64,000 nucleotides of DNA from Vitis vinifera (taxonomy: Eukaryota > Streptophyta > Magnoliopsida > Vitales > Vitaceae), in contig NC_081809.1 in the NCBI RefSeq assembly GCF_030704535.1, forward strand, positions 1,472,501 to 1,536,500, in the 5' to 3' direction. Below are positions 37,000 to 49,100 of this stretch, in pieces. The position numbers were made by a program, and so were the translations under genes. Below the pieces are notes generated by a model. That model made no database searches and had not been told where the DNA came from. It saw only the letters and a program-made list of their open reading frames with translations. Each line of letters starts with the position of its first letter. Within the stretch, counting starts at the first letter, position 1.

Positions 37000-37612
37000 C
37001 ATCGAAATAGATCCACCCTCCTCAAAAATGGACTCGGTGCACTAGGGTACCAATGGTCTACCTCCAAGATTCAACAACAAAATCTCGCCTTGGTTGCACT
37101 TTGTAAGCGAGATGTGTACAACTCAGATTTTGAATAAATTCTTCTAGAAGGATGTATGAAAAAAAACTCTCTCAAAACTCTTTTTAAAAATTCTCTGAAA
37201 AAATTTCGCATATGGTGCACTCTGTAAGCGAGATGTGTACAACTCGGGTTTTGAATAAATTCATCCAGAAGGATGTATGAAAAAAAACTCTTTGAAAACT
37301 CTTTTTAAAAATTATCTGAAAAATTAGTATTCATATATAGAGAGTGAGGGGTGACTTGTTTTTATAGGCTACTAACACAGTCCCAATATAAATCTACTTG
37401 TAATCGGAACAAGACTCAAAGTGGAAGAGGATTCTACTTATAAAAGGAATGAGACTCTACTAGGACAATCTCAATAGACTCTTCCCAAAAATATAACACT
37501 AATATAATAAAATAAAATAAAATAAAAATAATTTATTGGACTCTTCCCAAAAAATATAAGACTAATAGAATGAAATAAAATAAAATAAAAATATATTTAC
37601 ACTCTTCCTACA
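37000..37612 (-). repeat. Copia 5' LTR, right piece, with internal tandem duplication
   Basis: It resumes the LTR exactly after the second ACTGT copy. Together with 26399-26499 the LTR is about 126 bases longer than the other copy. The difference is a tandem duplication of about 121 bp at roughly 37080-37325, centred on GCGAGATGTGTACAACTC, present once in the other LTR and twice here. Confidence 0.75.
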
Positions 37613-38325
37613 ATTCACCGGTTCAACCGTCGATCCCAATGAACTGTGAATTGGTAACTTTTTCGATTCAATGACTGGTCTAATTTTGAAAATATTAAAA
37701 AAATACTAAAAAAGAAAAGAATTAAAATAATTTCTCATTTTTAATTTTATTATATAAATAAAAAAAATTTAAATATAATTAATATTAATTAAAATTATAT
37801 ATATTTTAAATTTATTTAATATTTATATAAAAGAGTTAAAATAAATAAATTATATTTAAAAAAACATATACAAATAATTTTAGTTTTTATTGATTTCAAT
37901 TTTTTTTTTCTCCCTCAAATTTTCACCAAAACAAATAGAAATCTAAATGGGACCGTCGAGGGGTCTGTTCCAGAGTCGGAAGCAAAACCCTAGAACAATA
38001 CTATGATCGAAGGCTTCTGATCTGATTCAACTAGGTACACTCTCTTTGCTAAAAAACCTCTTCTCCTGTATCCTTTGTTTGTTTGCGGAGAAAAGGAAAG
38101 AGCTTGAAAGAAAACTTTGCGTTTGTGATATTGGAGATCACAGAGTAATGAAACCATCACTAGGTTCTGCATAATACAACTATTTTACTTAGTTGAGGTG
38201 TTTTTCTGGGAGAGATACAAATCATAGGATTTAACCATTCATTTATTTATTTATTTCAATTATTCTCTCAGCAACCAAACAGAGAATTAGGGGTTTTGTT
38301 TTACATTTTTGTTCGTGCTTGCATC
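37613..38325 (+). other. AT-rich spacer and 5' UTR of the PPR gene
   Basis: Positions 37615-37700 resemble a dispersed plant repeat (GGTTCAACCG...CGATTCAATGACTGGT type). The interval 37700-37920 is nearly pure A/T. The interval 37940-38325 is a likely PPR leader, with a possible 5' UTR intron from about 38034 (TAG/GTACAC) to 38271 (TCTCTCAG/C). Confidence 0.4.
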
Positions 38326-40326
38326 ATGCATTTGAAGGAGGGATGTTCCTTACTTTTAAAAGTTCGCAAACCTTCAATCCCTTTTGTGCTCAGCACGAAT
38401 CCAGTTCCGAATCTCAAAGCCGAAAATGAAGAAAAATCGTCCGTTCTGAAAGAGGCCGATGTTCTAAAGAGGTTGAAACATGAGCATGATATCACTCTTG
38501 CATTAGAGTATTTCAAGTCTATTGCAAATTCGAAATCTTTCAAACACACGCCTCTGACCTACCAAATGATGATTGAGAAGCTCGCTAGTGAACGTGAGAT
38601 GGATTGTGTTCAGTACCTTTTGCAGCAAATGAAGTTAGAGGGTATTAGTTGCTCTGAGGATCTATTTATTAGTGTGATAGGTTCGTATAGGCGAGCGGGT
38701 TCTTCTGAGCAAGCGTTGAAAACGTTTTATAGGATGCAAGATTTCCGTGTTAAACCCACTGTTAAGATTTACAATCACATCTTGGATGCATTGCTTGACG
38801 AGAATAGGTTTCAGATGATCAACCCTATATATAGTAATATGAAGAAAGATGGTATGGAGCCCAATGTGTTTACATACAACATTCTTTTGAAAGCATTGTG
38901 TAAGAATAATCGGGTGGATGGGGCCCACAAATTACTTGTGGAAATGTCGAGCAAGGGATGTGATCCTGATGAGGTGAGCTATACAACATTGATATCTTCT
39001 TTGTGTAAGCTCGGTAAGGTGAAGGAAGCCAGGGAGCTTGCCATGAGTTTCACTCCATCTGTACCTGTTTATAATGCTTTGATAAATGGGGTGTGCAAGG
39101 AATACACATTTGAGGAGGCATTTCAGTTATTAGATGAAATGATGAACAAAGGGATTGACCCTAATGTTATTTCATACACAACTATCATCAATGCCCTCTC
39201 CGATGCAGGGAATGTTGAGCTGTCTCTTGCTGTTTTAGCCAAAATGTTTGCGAGAGGATGTAGTCCCAATCTTCACACATTTACTTCCTTGATAAAGGGT
39301 TTTTTCTTGAAAGGGGGATCACATGAAGCTCTTGACTTTTGGGACCGGATGATAAGGGAAGGAGTTGTGCCCAATGTTGTTGCATATAATGCACTAATGC
39401 ATGGTTTATGCTCTAAGAGGAGCTTGGGTGATGCTGTATCTGTTTTCAATCAAATGGAGATAAATGGATGCTGTCCAAATGTGAGGACATATAGTGCTCT
39501 TATTGATGGCTATGCAAAAGCTGGAGACTTGGATGGTGCATCTGAGGTATGGAACTGGATGATAACTCATGGTTGCCATCCTAATGTTGTGGCTTATACC
39601 TGCATGGTGGATGTTCTTTGCAGGAATTCTATGTTTAACCAAGCTTATTGTCTTATAGAGAATATGCAAGTGGAAAATTGTCCTCCAAATACAGTTACAT
39701 TCAATACATTTATCAAAGGTTTATGTGGAAGTGGAAGAGTAGATTGGGCAATAAAGGTGTTTGATCAAATGGGAAACTCTGGCTGTTTTCCTAATACCAC
39801 GACCTACAATGAGCTATTGGACAGTCTCTTGAAAGACAGAAGGTTTGGAGAAGCCTTTGGACTTGTTAAGGATATGGAACATAGGGGGATTGAGCTGAAT
39901 TTAGTGACGTATAATACTATTATATATGGTTATTGTTGTGCTGGTATGCTTGGGGAGGCTTTGGAGCTTTTAGGGAAAATGGTGGTTAGAGGTACGAAGC
40001 CCGATGCCATCACAGTTAATATAGTAATTGATGCATACTGTAAGCAAGGTAAGGTTAACATTGCTATTCAACTTATGGACAGATTGAGTGCAGGGAAATG
40101 GCACCCAGATATAATTGCTTACACTAGTCTTATAAGTGGGATCTGTACACATATAGGTGTGGAAGAGGCCATTGTTTATCTTAGGAGGATGTTAAGTGAA
40201 GGGATCTCACCCAATGTTGCCACATGGAATGTTCTAGTGCGGCATTTATTTAGCAACATGGGTCATTCAGGAGCTGTTCAATTTCTAGATGCTGTATTGG
40301 GTAGTGGATTTGAGACAAGATTCTGA
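38326..40326 (+). CDS. P-type pentatricopeptide repeat protein (At3g48810-like)
   Basis: Intronless, 666 residues from the first ATG at 38326 (MHLKEGCSLLLKVRKP); upstream codons in the frame lack an ATG. Seventeen consecutive 35-residue P-type PPR motifs can be counted from about residue 80 (HTPLTYQMMIEKLASE) to near the C-terminus, e.g. PNVFTYNILLKALCKNNRVD. The fifth is short. No E or DYW domain is present, so RNA stabilisation or processing rather than editing is expected. The basic, hydroxylated N-terminus suggests organelle import. The sequence follows the family of Arabidopsis At3g48810, whose target RNA I do not know. The repeat residues that choose bases were not decoded here. Confidence 0.95.
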   Translation: MHLKEGCSLLLKVRKPSIPFVLSTNPVPNLKAENEEKSSVLKEADVLKRLKHEHDITLALEYFKSIANSKSFKHTPLTYQMMIEKLASEREMDCVQYLLQQMKLEGISCSEDLFISVIGSYRRAGSSEQALKTFYRMQDFRVKPTVKIYNHILDALLDENRFQMINPIYSNMKKDGMEPNVFTYNILLKALCKNNRVDGAHKLLVEMSSKGCDPDEVSYTTLISSLCKLGKVKEARELAMSFTPSVPVYNALINGVCKEYTFEEAFQLLDEMMNKGIDPNVISYTTIINALSDAGNVELSLAVLAKMFARGCSPNLHTFTSLIKGFFLKGGSHEALDFWDRMIREGVVPNVVAYNALMHGLCSKRSLGDAVSVFNQMEINGCCPNVRTYSALIDGYAKAGDLDGASEVWNWMITHGCHPNVVAYTCMVDVLCRNSMFNQAYCLIENMQVENCPPNTVTFNTFIKGLCGSGRVDWAIKVFDQMGNSGCFPNTTTYNELLDSLLKDRRFGEAFGLVKDMEHRGIELNLVTYNTIIYGYCCAGMLGEALELLGKMVVRGTKPDAITVNIVIDAYCKQGKVNIAIQLMDRLSAGKWHPDIIAYTSLISGICTHIGVEEAIVYLRRMLSEGISPNVATWNVLVRHLFSNMGHSGAVQFLDAVLGSGFETRF

Positions 40327-41894
40327 AGGTTTGCATCAAAGATCTGTTACAGTCAGACAAATGAGTTGTAGGCCAAACCATCAGCAGAATGCAAGAGAGG
40401 TTGTCATCAGTAATATCCAGAATCCTTTTGAGATTGTCTTGTTGGGCAGAGCTCCATAATGCAACCCAAGTTCGTGGTGCTTATAATCACAAAGGAGGCA
40501 GGGGGACAGCTTCACTCAGTTTCATCCATGGGTTCACCGGTCTGTGTGCATCATACAAATATTTTTATTTTCATTAACTTTCATGTCCCGTGTTTAGATA
40601 TTAATGTATTATTTTTTTAATAGGTTGAGCGAGCAATCTGTGCAAAGAACCAATTTCTCTTTCCCTTGTTGGCAACTTGGCAATTCTGAGGAACTTTAAA
40701 GAGGGTGGTTTCTGGCAAATAGGTGTGTTCTTTGTGAAAGCAAAGAGGATTAATGGATTGTGTTTTCCTCCACGCGCTCTGTGCTGATCCTATTCTCTTT
40801 AGCTGGTCTTAGGTCGTGGGTTAGTTTGTAGGTAGAAGTTGTAGATTGGGTGACTCTAGATGAGAGGGACTAGTGTTTTTTGGTTCTCTTTTATGGCATT
40901 GCCTTTTGGCACGATTTGTATAGTGTACTTTAGTATATAAATTCCTTCTCTTTTATTTATAATATTTTCTTGCTCGTCATTAAGGAACTTGAAGCATCAT
41001 TTGCTCATCATTATTTGTCATGATGCAAATATTCAGATTTCCACATCATGTGGTTAGGATATCAGAATGCCGCGCAAGATTTCTCAGAGAGTGACATCCA
41101 TCACTTTCCCTCTTTCCTGATAGGCTGATAATGGTAAGGAGAACCACAAATCGGCATTGCTTCCCAACTTTTTTGAGGTTATTTTGATTTGAGTTCGGAG
41201 ATCAGGAGCCAGGGTTTCTTCTGCTTGGAAATTTTGCAGAAAAGAGAAATTTCAGTATATACTTGAAAGCCAATTGGTTATTGGGTAGTCAATGCTCCTT
41301 ATTTAAGCCAGAGGATGAATCAGATTTCACCAGAAGTGTAAAGGCACATATATAAAGCTAGAATCAACAAATCTCTCTAAAGAAAAGTTCCGGAAGTCCC
41401 GATCAGGAGTCATCATCTTTTCTTTTTTCATTTTTCTCTTTGCCAGAATGGATCTTGTGATCAAGTTTGATCTTAGATGTAATACCAGGAATATCCTATG
41501 TATGCTCATCAACTAGCATTGAGGTTGAATAGAGTCTACTTGAATCCAAATTCAATAACAAAATGCTTCAAATGGTCAAAAAATTTCAGTGAACATGAAT
41601 TCAGTTTGAAGATGAAAGAATTTGTGCCTTTATGGCATATTATTACTGTCATCTACCAGACGAACTTTTCAATTAAGAATCAGAATATCCAGTTGATGCA
41701 GTTTCAGGATAAACTCTAAACCTTCACCTGATTTTGTAGAAGGCTAAAAGCACACCATGCATATTCAAAATATACCTTCCTTTCAGTACTTAAAAGTGTC
41801 ATACAAAACAAAACTGTACCCAAAAACAAAATTCATGACTCTGTTCTGGATCTCTCTCAAAACAAAACACAAATTAAATGACAACAGAAAGTAA
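40327..41894. other. PPR 3' UTR and intergenic region
   Basis: The PPR 3' UTR probably runs to about 40975; a possible 3' UTR intron lies from about 40540 to 40623. No other gene is visible. The last 100-150 bases before 41895 are the 3' UTR of the minus-strand bS6-like gene. Confidence 0.4.
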
Positions 41895-44379
41895 CTACCT
41901 ACCTACTTTCTCAGCTCTCAAGTTTCTCCTTCCAACATTCTTATCTTCTCTATCATCACTGTTGACAGGAACAATAACATCTACGACATCATCACTGTAG
42001 CTGTTTGAGTCCACCTCACCCTCACCATCCCAATCATCTTCATCATCATAGTCTACATCATCCTCCTCGTCATCATAATCATCGGTACCTGCTCGAAGAG
42101 TGTGGAACTCAGGAGGAGGGGGGCAGTCCTCTGTGATTGCCTCGTCTCTCTTTATTACAAGGTGCCGGATGACTCTTTCGTCTTGGTCTAGCATGGTCTT
42201 GAAATCATTAATCCATTGGGCTTCCAGCTCGAAGTTCATCAAGATGTAGTGGGCATTCTTTGCTTTCTGTATCTTGTACGCTAGTCTTCGAAGACCCCAA
42301 TCGTTCAGTCGCCAAAGCTTACCCTTTTTCTCCCTTATAAAATCTGCAACAACATGCCACATGAATATTAGAAACTTAAGAAGTTTAGTTTCCTCAATTT
42401 CTCAATAAATGGTATTCTGGAAGAAACCGATCATAATATTCCTGGGCCACCAGAAAGAAGGATACAAATAGCAGGTATAAATAAGGCATGAGTGAATCAG
42501 AAGCTGGAACTGGGACAAGCATCAACAAATCTATGGTCTGTTTACAAAGCAAAAATTACACTGGGTGCCCTGGAAATAGTTTTACAAGCATCTATATATC
42601 AGAATCTGAGAATATTTGGACCTTTTCTTCTTGATACCAATAACGCTCCACGAATAAAAATGGAAGGAAAGAATAAGAACAACGGTCATGCAAAAATGAA
42701 TATATTCAAACAGACAAATGTAGACAAAACTGATAGAGGGAAGACACAGGTACCTTGCACTTTGGAATTGACATTCTCAACCTCCTCATCATGCTTCTCA
42801 TGTATTAAATAAACCACTTCATAGTGGCGCACTGTACCATCAATGCAACAACAAATCAAAATGACAATTCAGAAACTATTTTCCACATAATCTACAAGTC
42901 CCCCAACAATTCGGTTTTTCGTGATCCATCTGGTTGCTGTAACACAAATGTAGGATTCTAAATTCTCTCCATTTTCCTTGTGTCTTGCCAGCATCGAGAT
43001 GGACCACGAAAAGGCAGAAGGAAGTGAGTCACAATGCTTTGTGCCATCTGGTTGCTGTAACACAAATGTGAGATTCTAAATTCTCTCCATTTTCCTTGTG
43101 TCTTGCCAGCATCCAAATGGACCATGAAAAGGCAAACGGAAGTGAGTCACAATGCTTTGTGCCATAACTTGAAAGTGAACCCAAATGATTTCAAGCAAAC
43201 TTTCTATGTAAGTAAGATCCAAGGACTACAAGGAAGACGACGAAACAAGCTTACTTCGTTCCACATTCAAATCACTTTCCAGCTGAAGATTCAGAAATTC
43301 ATAAAGTTCTTCTGCAAATCACCAACCAATTCAATTAATGCAACCTCCGTATAATCAAAGGATTTTTCTCCCAAAAGAACTCCAAACCATAATAGCTTAC
43401 CTTCTTCAGCATCTGCAAACTCTGGGAGAAAACTACCATCTTCCTGAGCTTTCTTCTGAAATTTGAAATAAACCCACCATCTCAAATTCAACAAAACCCT
43501 CAATTAACAAACCAAGAGAATGATAAGCCCAACTCTAACCACACAGGGCCTATTCAGCAGCAGAAATGAAGATTTTTTCAGAAAGAGGTTCATTTTGAAA
43601 AGTAACAACAATGAAATCATTTTTCTTTTCTTTTTTTGGTTGTTTTCAATCATTAACGTATAATGCAACATTTTTTAGGTTATCTAAAATTGACCCTTCT
43701 TTCTGGAGATGTTCTCCAAAACTGTTCAAAAAAACTGGGAATCAAACACGATTCGTTGCTACTGGTTTCTGAAATAGAAAATATTTCTCATTTCCACCAC
43801 CGGACAGTCCTAAATTCCCAAATTTTCCAAACAAAAGCTCAAATTCAATGAAAATTTTCATATTAAAAAAATAAAAACAAAGGGAATTTCCGTCACCATC
43901 TTTAATTAGACTACAAAATCATGAAAAACAGTAGCAGATAACAGGACTCCCGGGAATAAAATACAGTCGAGCAGGTACAAGACAAATTGAAAAAAAGAAA
44001 AGAAACGAAAAGAAAATACTTCCGCAAACTGCGAACCACACCCATGCAGTGAAGAAGAACAAAAATTGGGAAAAAAAGAAAAAGAAAAAGGAAAAGATGA
44101 AGTGGGTGTGACCTCTTTGAGCAGCACAGCTTCAGGGAAAACGCCGGTGGCTTCATCTGGTTTGGGGACGAAGTTGTGGGCATCGACGCTGTCTTTCTTC
44201 CTCTTCTTTGCCTCAGCAACCACTGATTTTCTTAGCCTATTTGCAGAAATTGAAGAGTACCCTTTTGAGAATGTCAAAAAAGGGGTTTGGTTCCATGTAA
44301 TCCCTCCATTGCCCACCAGTCTAATGAGCTTTGGAGTGAGATTTGTCGTAATATGTGGCGTCCGTACAAGTGCATCCAT
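41895..44379 (-). CDS. RFC3: Chloroplast bS6-family protein, RFC3-like
   Basis: Five exons, 44379-44113, 43455-43401, 43311-43255, 42831-42754 and 42343-41895, join in frame to 301 residues. The N-terminus (MDALVRTPHITTNLTPKLIR...) is Ser/Thr/Arg-rich and suits a plastid transit peptide. The ribosomal S6 fold begins at RHYEVVYLIHEKHDEEVENV and continues through KLWRLNDWGLRRLAYKIQKA and DERVIRHLVIKRDEA. After PPPPEFHTLRAG there is a long acidic tail (DDYDDEEDDVDYDDEDDWDG). The layout matches Arabidopsis RFC3 (At3g17170), a plastid S6-like protein affecting rRNA processing and fatty acid composition, by memory. The first donor is GTCACA, unusual for a plant, yet the phase fits. Intron 3 holds a 118-bp tandem duplication. 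Confidence 0.87.
42926..43161. repeat. 118-bp tandem duplication in the bS6-like gene intron
   Basis: Two adjacent copies begin CCATCTGGTTGCTGTAACAC at 42926 and 43044, and the next CCAT lies at 43162, giving a period of 118. The copies differ at only a few positions (e.g. TGTAGG/TGTGAG, ATCGAG/ATCCAA), so the duplication is fairly young. Confidence 0.85.
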
Positions 44380-46108
44380 TGCTGCCGGAGAGTGCTTGGG
44401 AAATGAGAGAATTGAGGTCGCCTAACAATATCTAGAAGTTCAAGGGTGCTTTGGTAATTTCATTTAATATCTCAGGCACTTTTTTATTCTTCAGAAAATA
44501 TTAAATAATAAGAATAATTTATTTGTAATTAGTATTTTTATTATTATAGCTCTGTGGTTGGGTCTCATCATGTAATCAAGCAAATTAAATAATCCCATCC
44601 AATATTATAATTATTCTTATAATAAAAAGAATAATTATCCCTTTTCAACTAAATAGTATATTCTACTGAAGAAAATACACACACGAGACAGATAAATATT
44701 GTCTATGCATTTCTATCTTTGTTATTAATATTATTATAATTCAAGTTAATTTCTATCAAATAACTTTTTTAATATGTTATATTTTATCAATATATTTGAA
44801 AACTTTTATAAAACACGGCACATAAATGCCTATGTATTAAGTAAGAGTCTCTTTGGAATTGTTAGAGGAAGTATTTTTATCTTAAAAATTATTTTGAAAA
44901 AAAATTAAATATTTGAAAAAATTTAAAAATCCAAAAAATCACAGACAAAATAAATACTTAATAAATATTTCTCATTTTATTTAGGAGTGATTCTAAAAGT
45001 GTTTCTAGCATTTTTAATATTAGAATAATAAATATTTTCAAGTATTAAAAATATTAAAAACATTCTCAAAAATCATTATCAAACGGATTCTTAGAACATA
45101 AACATTGTTAATCGCATTCTAACCATATAAGCAGAATTCAATCGTAGGAATAATTCAACAAGAACTTCGGGTTAGAATTCAAGTCCTAGTTTGGGGAAGG
45201 TTATTTCTTGTTTACACTTTCTTTTTTCTTTTTTTCTTTTTGGATTAAAATTATTCAGAAACACTTTTTGGTATGGTACTGAAAAATATCCATTTGAACA
45301 TGCATCACTATCATTTCATGAGCATCACATCAAATCCCATAAGCAATTTTTGTGTCTTTATGTCCTTGATCTGCAATTCAATCAAACAGTGTTCAGAAAC
45401 AGAAGCCTAATGGAAATCTCTAACCCATCATTGAGGGGATACACTGAACAAATTGCTTGGGGACTGTCTTGGGGAGTTTCTGAAATCAAAACCACATCAT
45501 ATGATAACATATTATCACTTACATGCCATCAACCAAGAGAAAATGCAGGAACCATTAGAAGTATACTTCTGTCATTGCTACCATCGATAGAAGTATTTCC
45601 ATCGGCAATCTAAAGCTCTTAATAATGCCCTGATCTTGAAGATCAGCCATTACCAAAATGGATTTATCACAACCCCGTTACGGCAATTCGAGGCGACTTC
45701 ATTCAGTCCTCGGTTTTTACCCCTTGACAGAACAGAACAGAAAAAAGAAAGATAGCAGTACAAACTATAGGCCTGTGCAACATTCTCCCTCTGCCATGGT
45801 AGAAAAAAAGGGCAAAAACTGCCACACATCCATGGCAGTAAATTTAAAACCGATTTAAGAGATTGATGATAACCAAAGGTACAAAATGGGGGAGGGGTTT
45901 GTATTCTATACAAACTGTGTATGATGCAGGCATAAAGGGGGGTTCCATTCTTACTCTTATACAACTTGTTGGAGTTGGAGTTAGATTCCTGTTATGCCTC
46001 CTTTCAAAGGAAAAGACCATAGGCTACTTCTAATCAAATTTTAAGAGCCCTTTTTAACGGGGAAATTCATATCGGATTTGTGTGTAAAAGGGTTGTGAAG
46101 ACAGGTGC
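44380..46108. other. Intergenic region between the bS6-like and J-domain genes
   Basis: 44380-44480 is the promoter side of the bS6-like gene. A likely MITE occupies about 44848-45093. The part after 45600 is probably the 3' UTR of the J-domain gene, which ends at 46109. No coding region is recognised. Confidence 0.4.
44848..45093. mobile_element. Possible decayed MITE
   Basis: The left end GAGTCTCTTTGGAATTG and the reverse complement of the right end, GAATCCGTTTGATAATG, form an imperfect inverted repeat around an A/T-rich, non-coding 250-bp interior. I see no convincing target duplication. Confidence 0.35.
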
Positions 46109-49100
46109 TCACCATTGTTTCTTTCCCTTTTTCTTTCTCTTGCTGCCACTACCACTACCACTGCCACTGTTTGTGCCACCGCTCTTGGAGAAATTTCCTG
46201 CCTTGGCAGATGGACTTTCGGCAGAGGTGCTGCCACCACAAGTATCAAACATGCCTGCTTGGACCGCATTCTGCAACCACTCGAAGAATTCCTCCTCGGT
46301 CATGTTCTCTTCCATGTTAGGTGTTGGCATTCCTCCTTTTTGTCCTGAGCTCGTTCCCTTACTGCCATTATGCTTGGAAGTTACGCTAGTGTTCACATGA
46401 AAACTTGGCTTGTGAGTGTTGGCTGGACATCTCATTCCCTGTAACGAAGATTTAGCATTATTCCTTGCATCTGGATCCATTTCAAGAAAATGAGAAATCT
46501 TCTCTAGAAGTAAATAAGATACCCAAATTATTGATTTTATATCTTTGTGTTTTTCTGAGAACGGATATCGGAGTTTGGATAGCCCAGGGAATTCCCCAGT
46601 GCCTTCTTTTACGTACCACATTATGCAGTGCAGACTTGTTCCCACTAAACTAGTTGATAATGTAAAATTGCAGAAACAAGACACCAACTTAAAAAGGGCC
46701 AGTTATTGAAAGCCTAATATGCATTTACTTTCAACAGGTGCAAAGAGAAAAAGCAACATTTAGGTTACAAAGTGTTCTTAGCTTACTAATCGGATTATCT
46801 CACTGAATATATTCATGATTCACAAAAAATAGCAGAAACATTGGGGTGGGGGGAGGAGCCTCAAATTGAAATAAATGAGCTGATGAATTCACCTGACAAA
46901 TATACCATTCGGTTGCATCGTATATCCGGCTCTCAGCACAAACATATGCTGAAGGTGCATCCACCTACAGAAATAGTAGCATGTTCATAAGCAAAATGAT
47001 ATTCCAATACTGCCCTTGTATTCATCAACTAAGCACAAACTTACACGCCAACACACACAGAGACACAGGTCTATAGGACATCAAGTACAATAAAAATACA
47101 TATCAATACAGTATGATCTTAAAGATAGACTTTCTACCACCTGTACCGCATCATTTATAAATACCTTTTGCAATATTCCAAAAAAGAAGGGTTGGGTAGA
47201 CTGTTCAACCCATCCATCTCCATCCTTGGCCTGATGAAAATCCTTGCAATCCTTCAAAATGAAAATTCCAAGGGAGAAACCATAAACACAGGGTACAAGA
47301 TCCTTCAGGAAAAGAAACATAATGCTTAAAAATAGCTGGAACATGTCTTGCACCATGATATGATGATAATATGCATAGTGCCAATTTTCATAAATGCAAG
47401 TTGTGTGTTTTTTGAAGACCATGCATGTATTCAGAGGGAAAAGGAAACCTGGCACCATCTTGCTCGAGATTTTGTTTTCTTGGTGTGAACCCAAACATGA
47501 AAGTTGCCACACTTTTTGCAGGCTATTCGTCTCGACTCTCCAAAGGGGTCCTCAACTTCAGCTTCTGAGCGGGGGATTCCAGAGGTAAAAGGACCATGCC
47601 TTCCATTCTGGGAAATCAATTAAATTCAAAAGCTTCAGCCAAGATGATAGATATGCAAAGCTCAAAAAGAGAAAACATTAGAAAAAAATGATGGGTTCAA
47701 TCATAAAAGAGAAGCATACAAAATGGATATTCAAACCTTTTGAGAGGCAGTCTGAAATCTACGGAAACAGTTCAGCAGTTCCTCCCTCCTTAATTCATCA
47801 TCATATGCCTTTCGCTTCAGAGAATCAAGTAAAACCTAGAGGGAAGGAACCAACATCATAGTCAGACATGACAGACCCAATATAGAAATGCTGAAACTTT
47901 CATAATGAAAACAAGCGGAAGCTGAAATATGTACCTCATATGCATTTTGAAGCTTTTTAAAAGCTTCTGCAGCCTTCTCGTTGCCCATGTTTTTATCAGG
48001 ATGGACAAGCATTGCCTGACACCAACCCAAAAGGTTCAAAAAATAAATCTAAATCCTTACTTTCCTAACAGATATATTATGGGAACTAGTCTAGAAACAA
48101 CACATTCAACACAAATATAATAAAAAGCTAGAAGGAATACCATTCAAGTCCATAAAAACACAATAAAATTTCATCCAATTGGCATGTTCAGACCATGTTA
48201 TATACTTATATCTAAGTCCCGCATAAAAACTCCCAAAAGAATGAATAATGGCGCATTATGAAGTTATAAAATCATGCCAAAACTAGCACATGAAAAATGG
48301 CCCACACCTTTTTCCTATATTCCCGCTTTAGTAGAGAAACGTCTATGTTCTCAAAACGGGACAAGCCCAATGCTGAATAGTGATCAGTACAGTTTAATAA
48401 CCGAACAACTTCCTCTTCAGAAGTTATCTCAGAGTCAGCCCCACTGGTTGAAGTTACTCCTGCACTACGATCGGGTGCTTGCTCTGAACCTGTTTCAGAA
48501 AATGAAGCATGCGGTTGCTCTCCATTGAAAAAGCCTGGCCGACCTCGCATTCCAGCTGTTTGTTCGGGAGGCCTGCTGGATCTTCTATGCTCATTCGTAG
48601 TATTCTTCAGGAGATATATCAAAGCATCACTTGAGATGAAGGACAGATTCAAAGCAACAATCAAACCAAGCCATCCAACGTATGTCCAAGCACAGTACAC
48701 AGAATATATGGTGGTAATTAATAGGGCAGCACGCTCATGGCTCAATGTGAATGCCAACCCTACATTTTAAGGAACATTTAAAAGCTCAATGACATTAGGT
48801 AAGAAGATGCATTCCTTGAAACATGATGTCGCTTGCACTCAAATAAAGGTCAAAAGGATTACCTCCACAAAAGATGATAAGGGCTGTTGTCCAAAAACTT
48901 CCATAAATCCACAAAATAACAACCCCAGAAATGGCAATTACCAAACTTGCAAGGGTGAACCCGAGAAAAACTCCCATCAAAACAGATACGATCTGGAAAT
49001 AACAAAGATTCAAACAATACCTTAAGAACCAACTTCTAATCTAAGGAATTTATAAGAAGACTTCAAAGGAAATTACAAAATAATATGATAATTCAAACAC

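Larger units (their letters stand above)
23997..37612 (-). mobile_element. Defective Ty1/copia element, split by a nested gypsy element
   Basis: LTRs lie at 23997-24584 and, in two pieces, 26399-26499 plus 37000-37612. Both begin with a GGATTTAAGGGTAT core and end CCTACA on the plus strand, so the element reads on the minus strand. Between them, 24585-26398 keeps only a sliver of gag, an integrase end, and the C-terminal reverse transcriptase and RNase H. The inner LTR end, PBS and leader have been deleted. No clean 5-bp outer target duplication is visible (ATCAAT on the left, ATTCA on the right). The gypsy element inserted later at 26500. Confidence 0.85.

Noticed and set aside
23997-37612. 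Outer 5-bp target duplication of the copia element
   Set aside because: Left flank ATCAAT and right flank ATTCA do not match well enough; I do not claim one.
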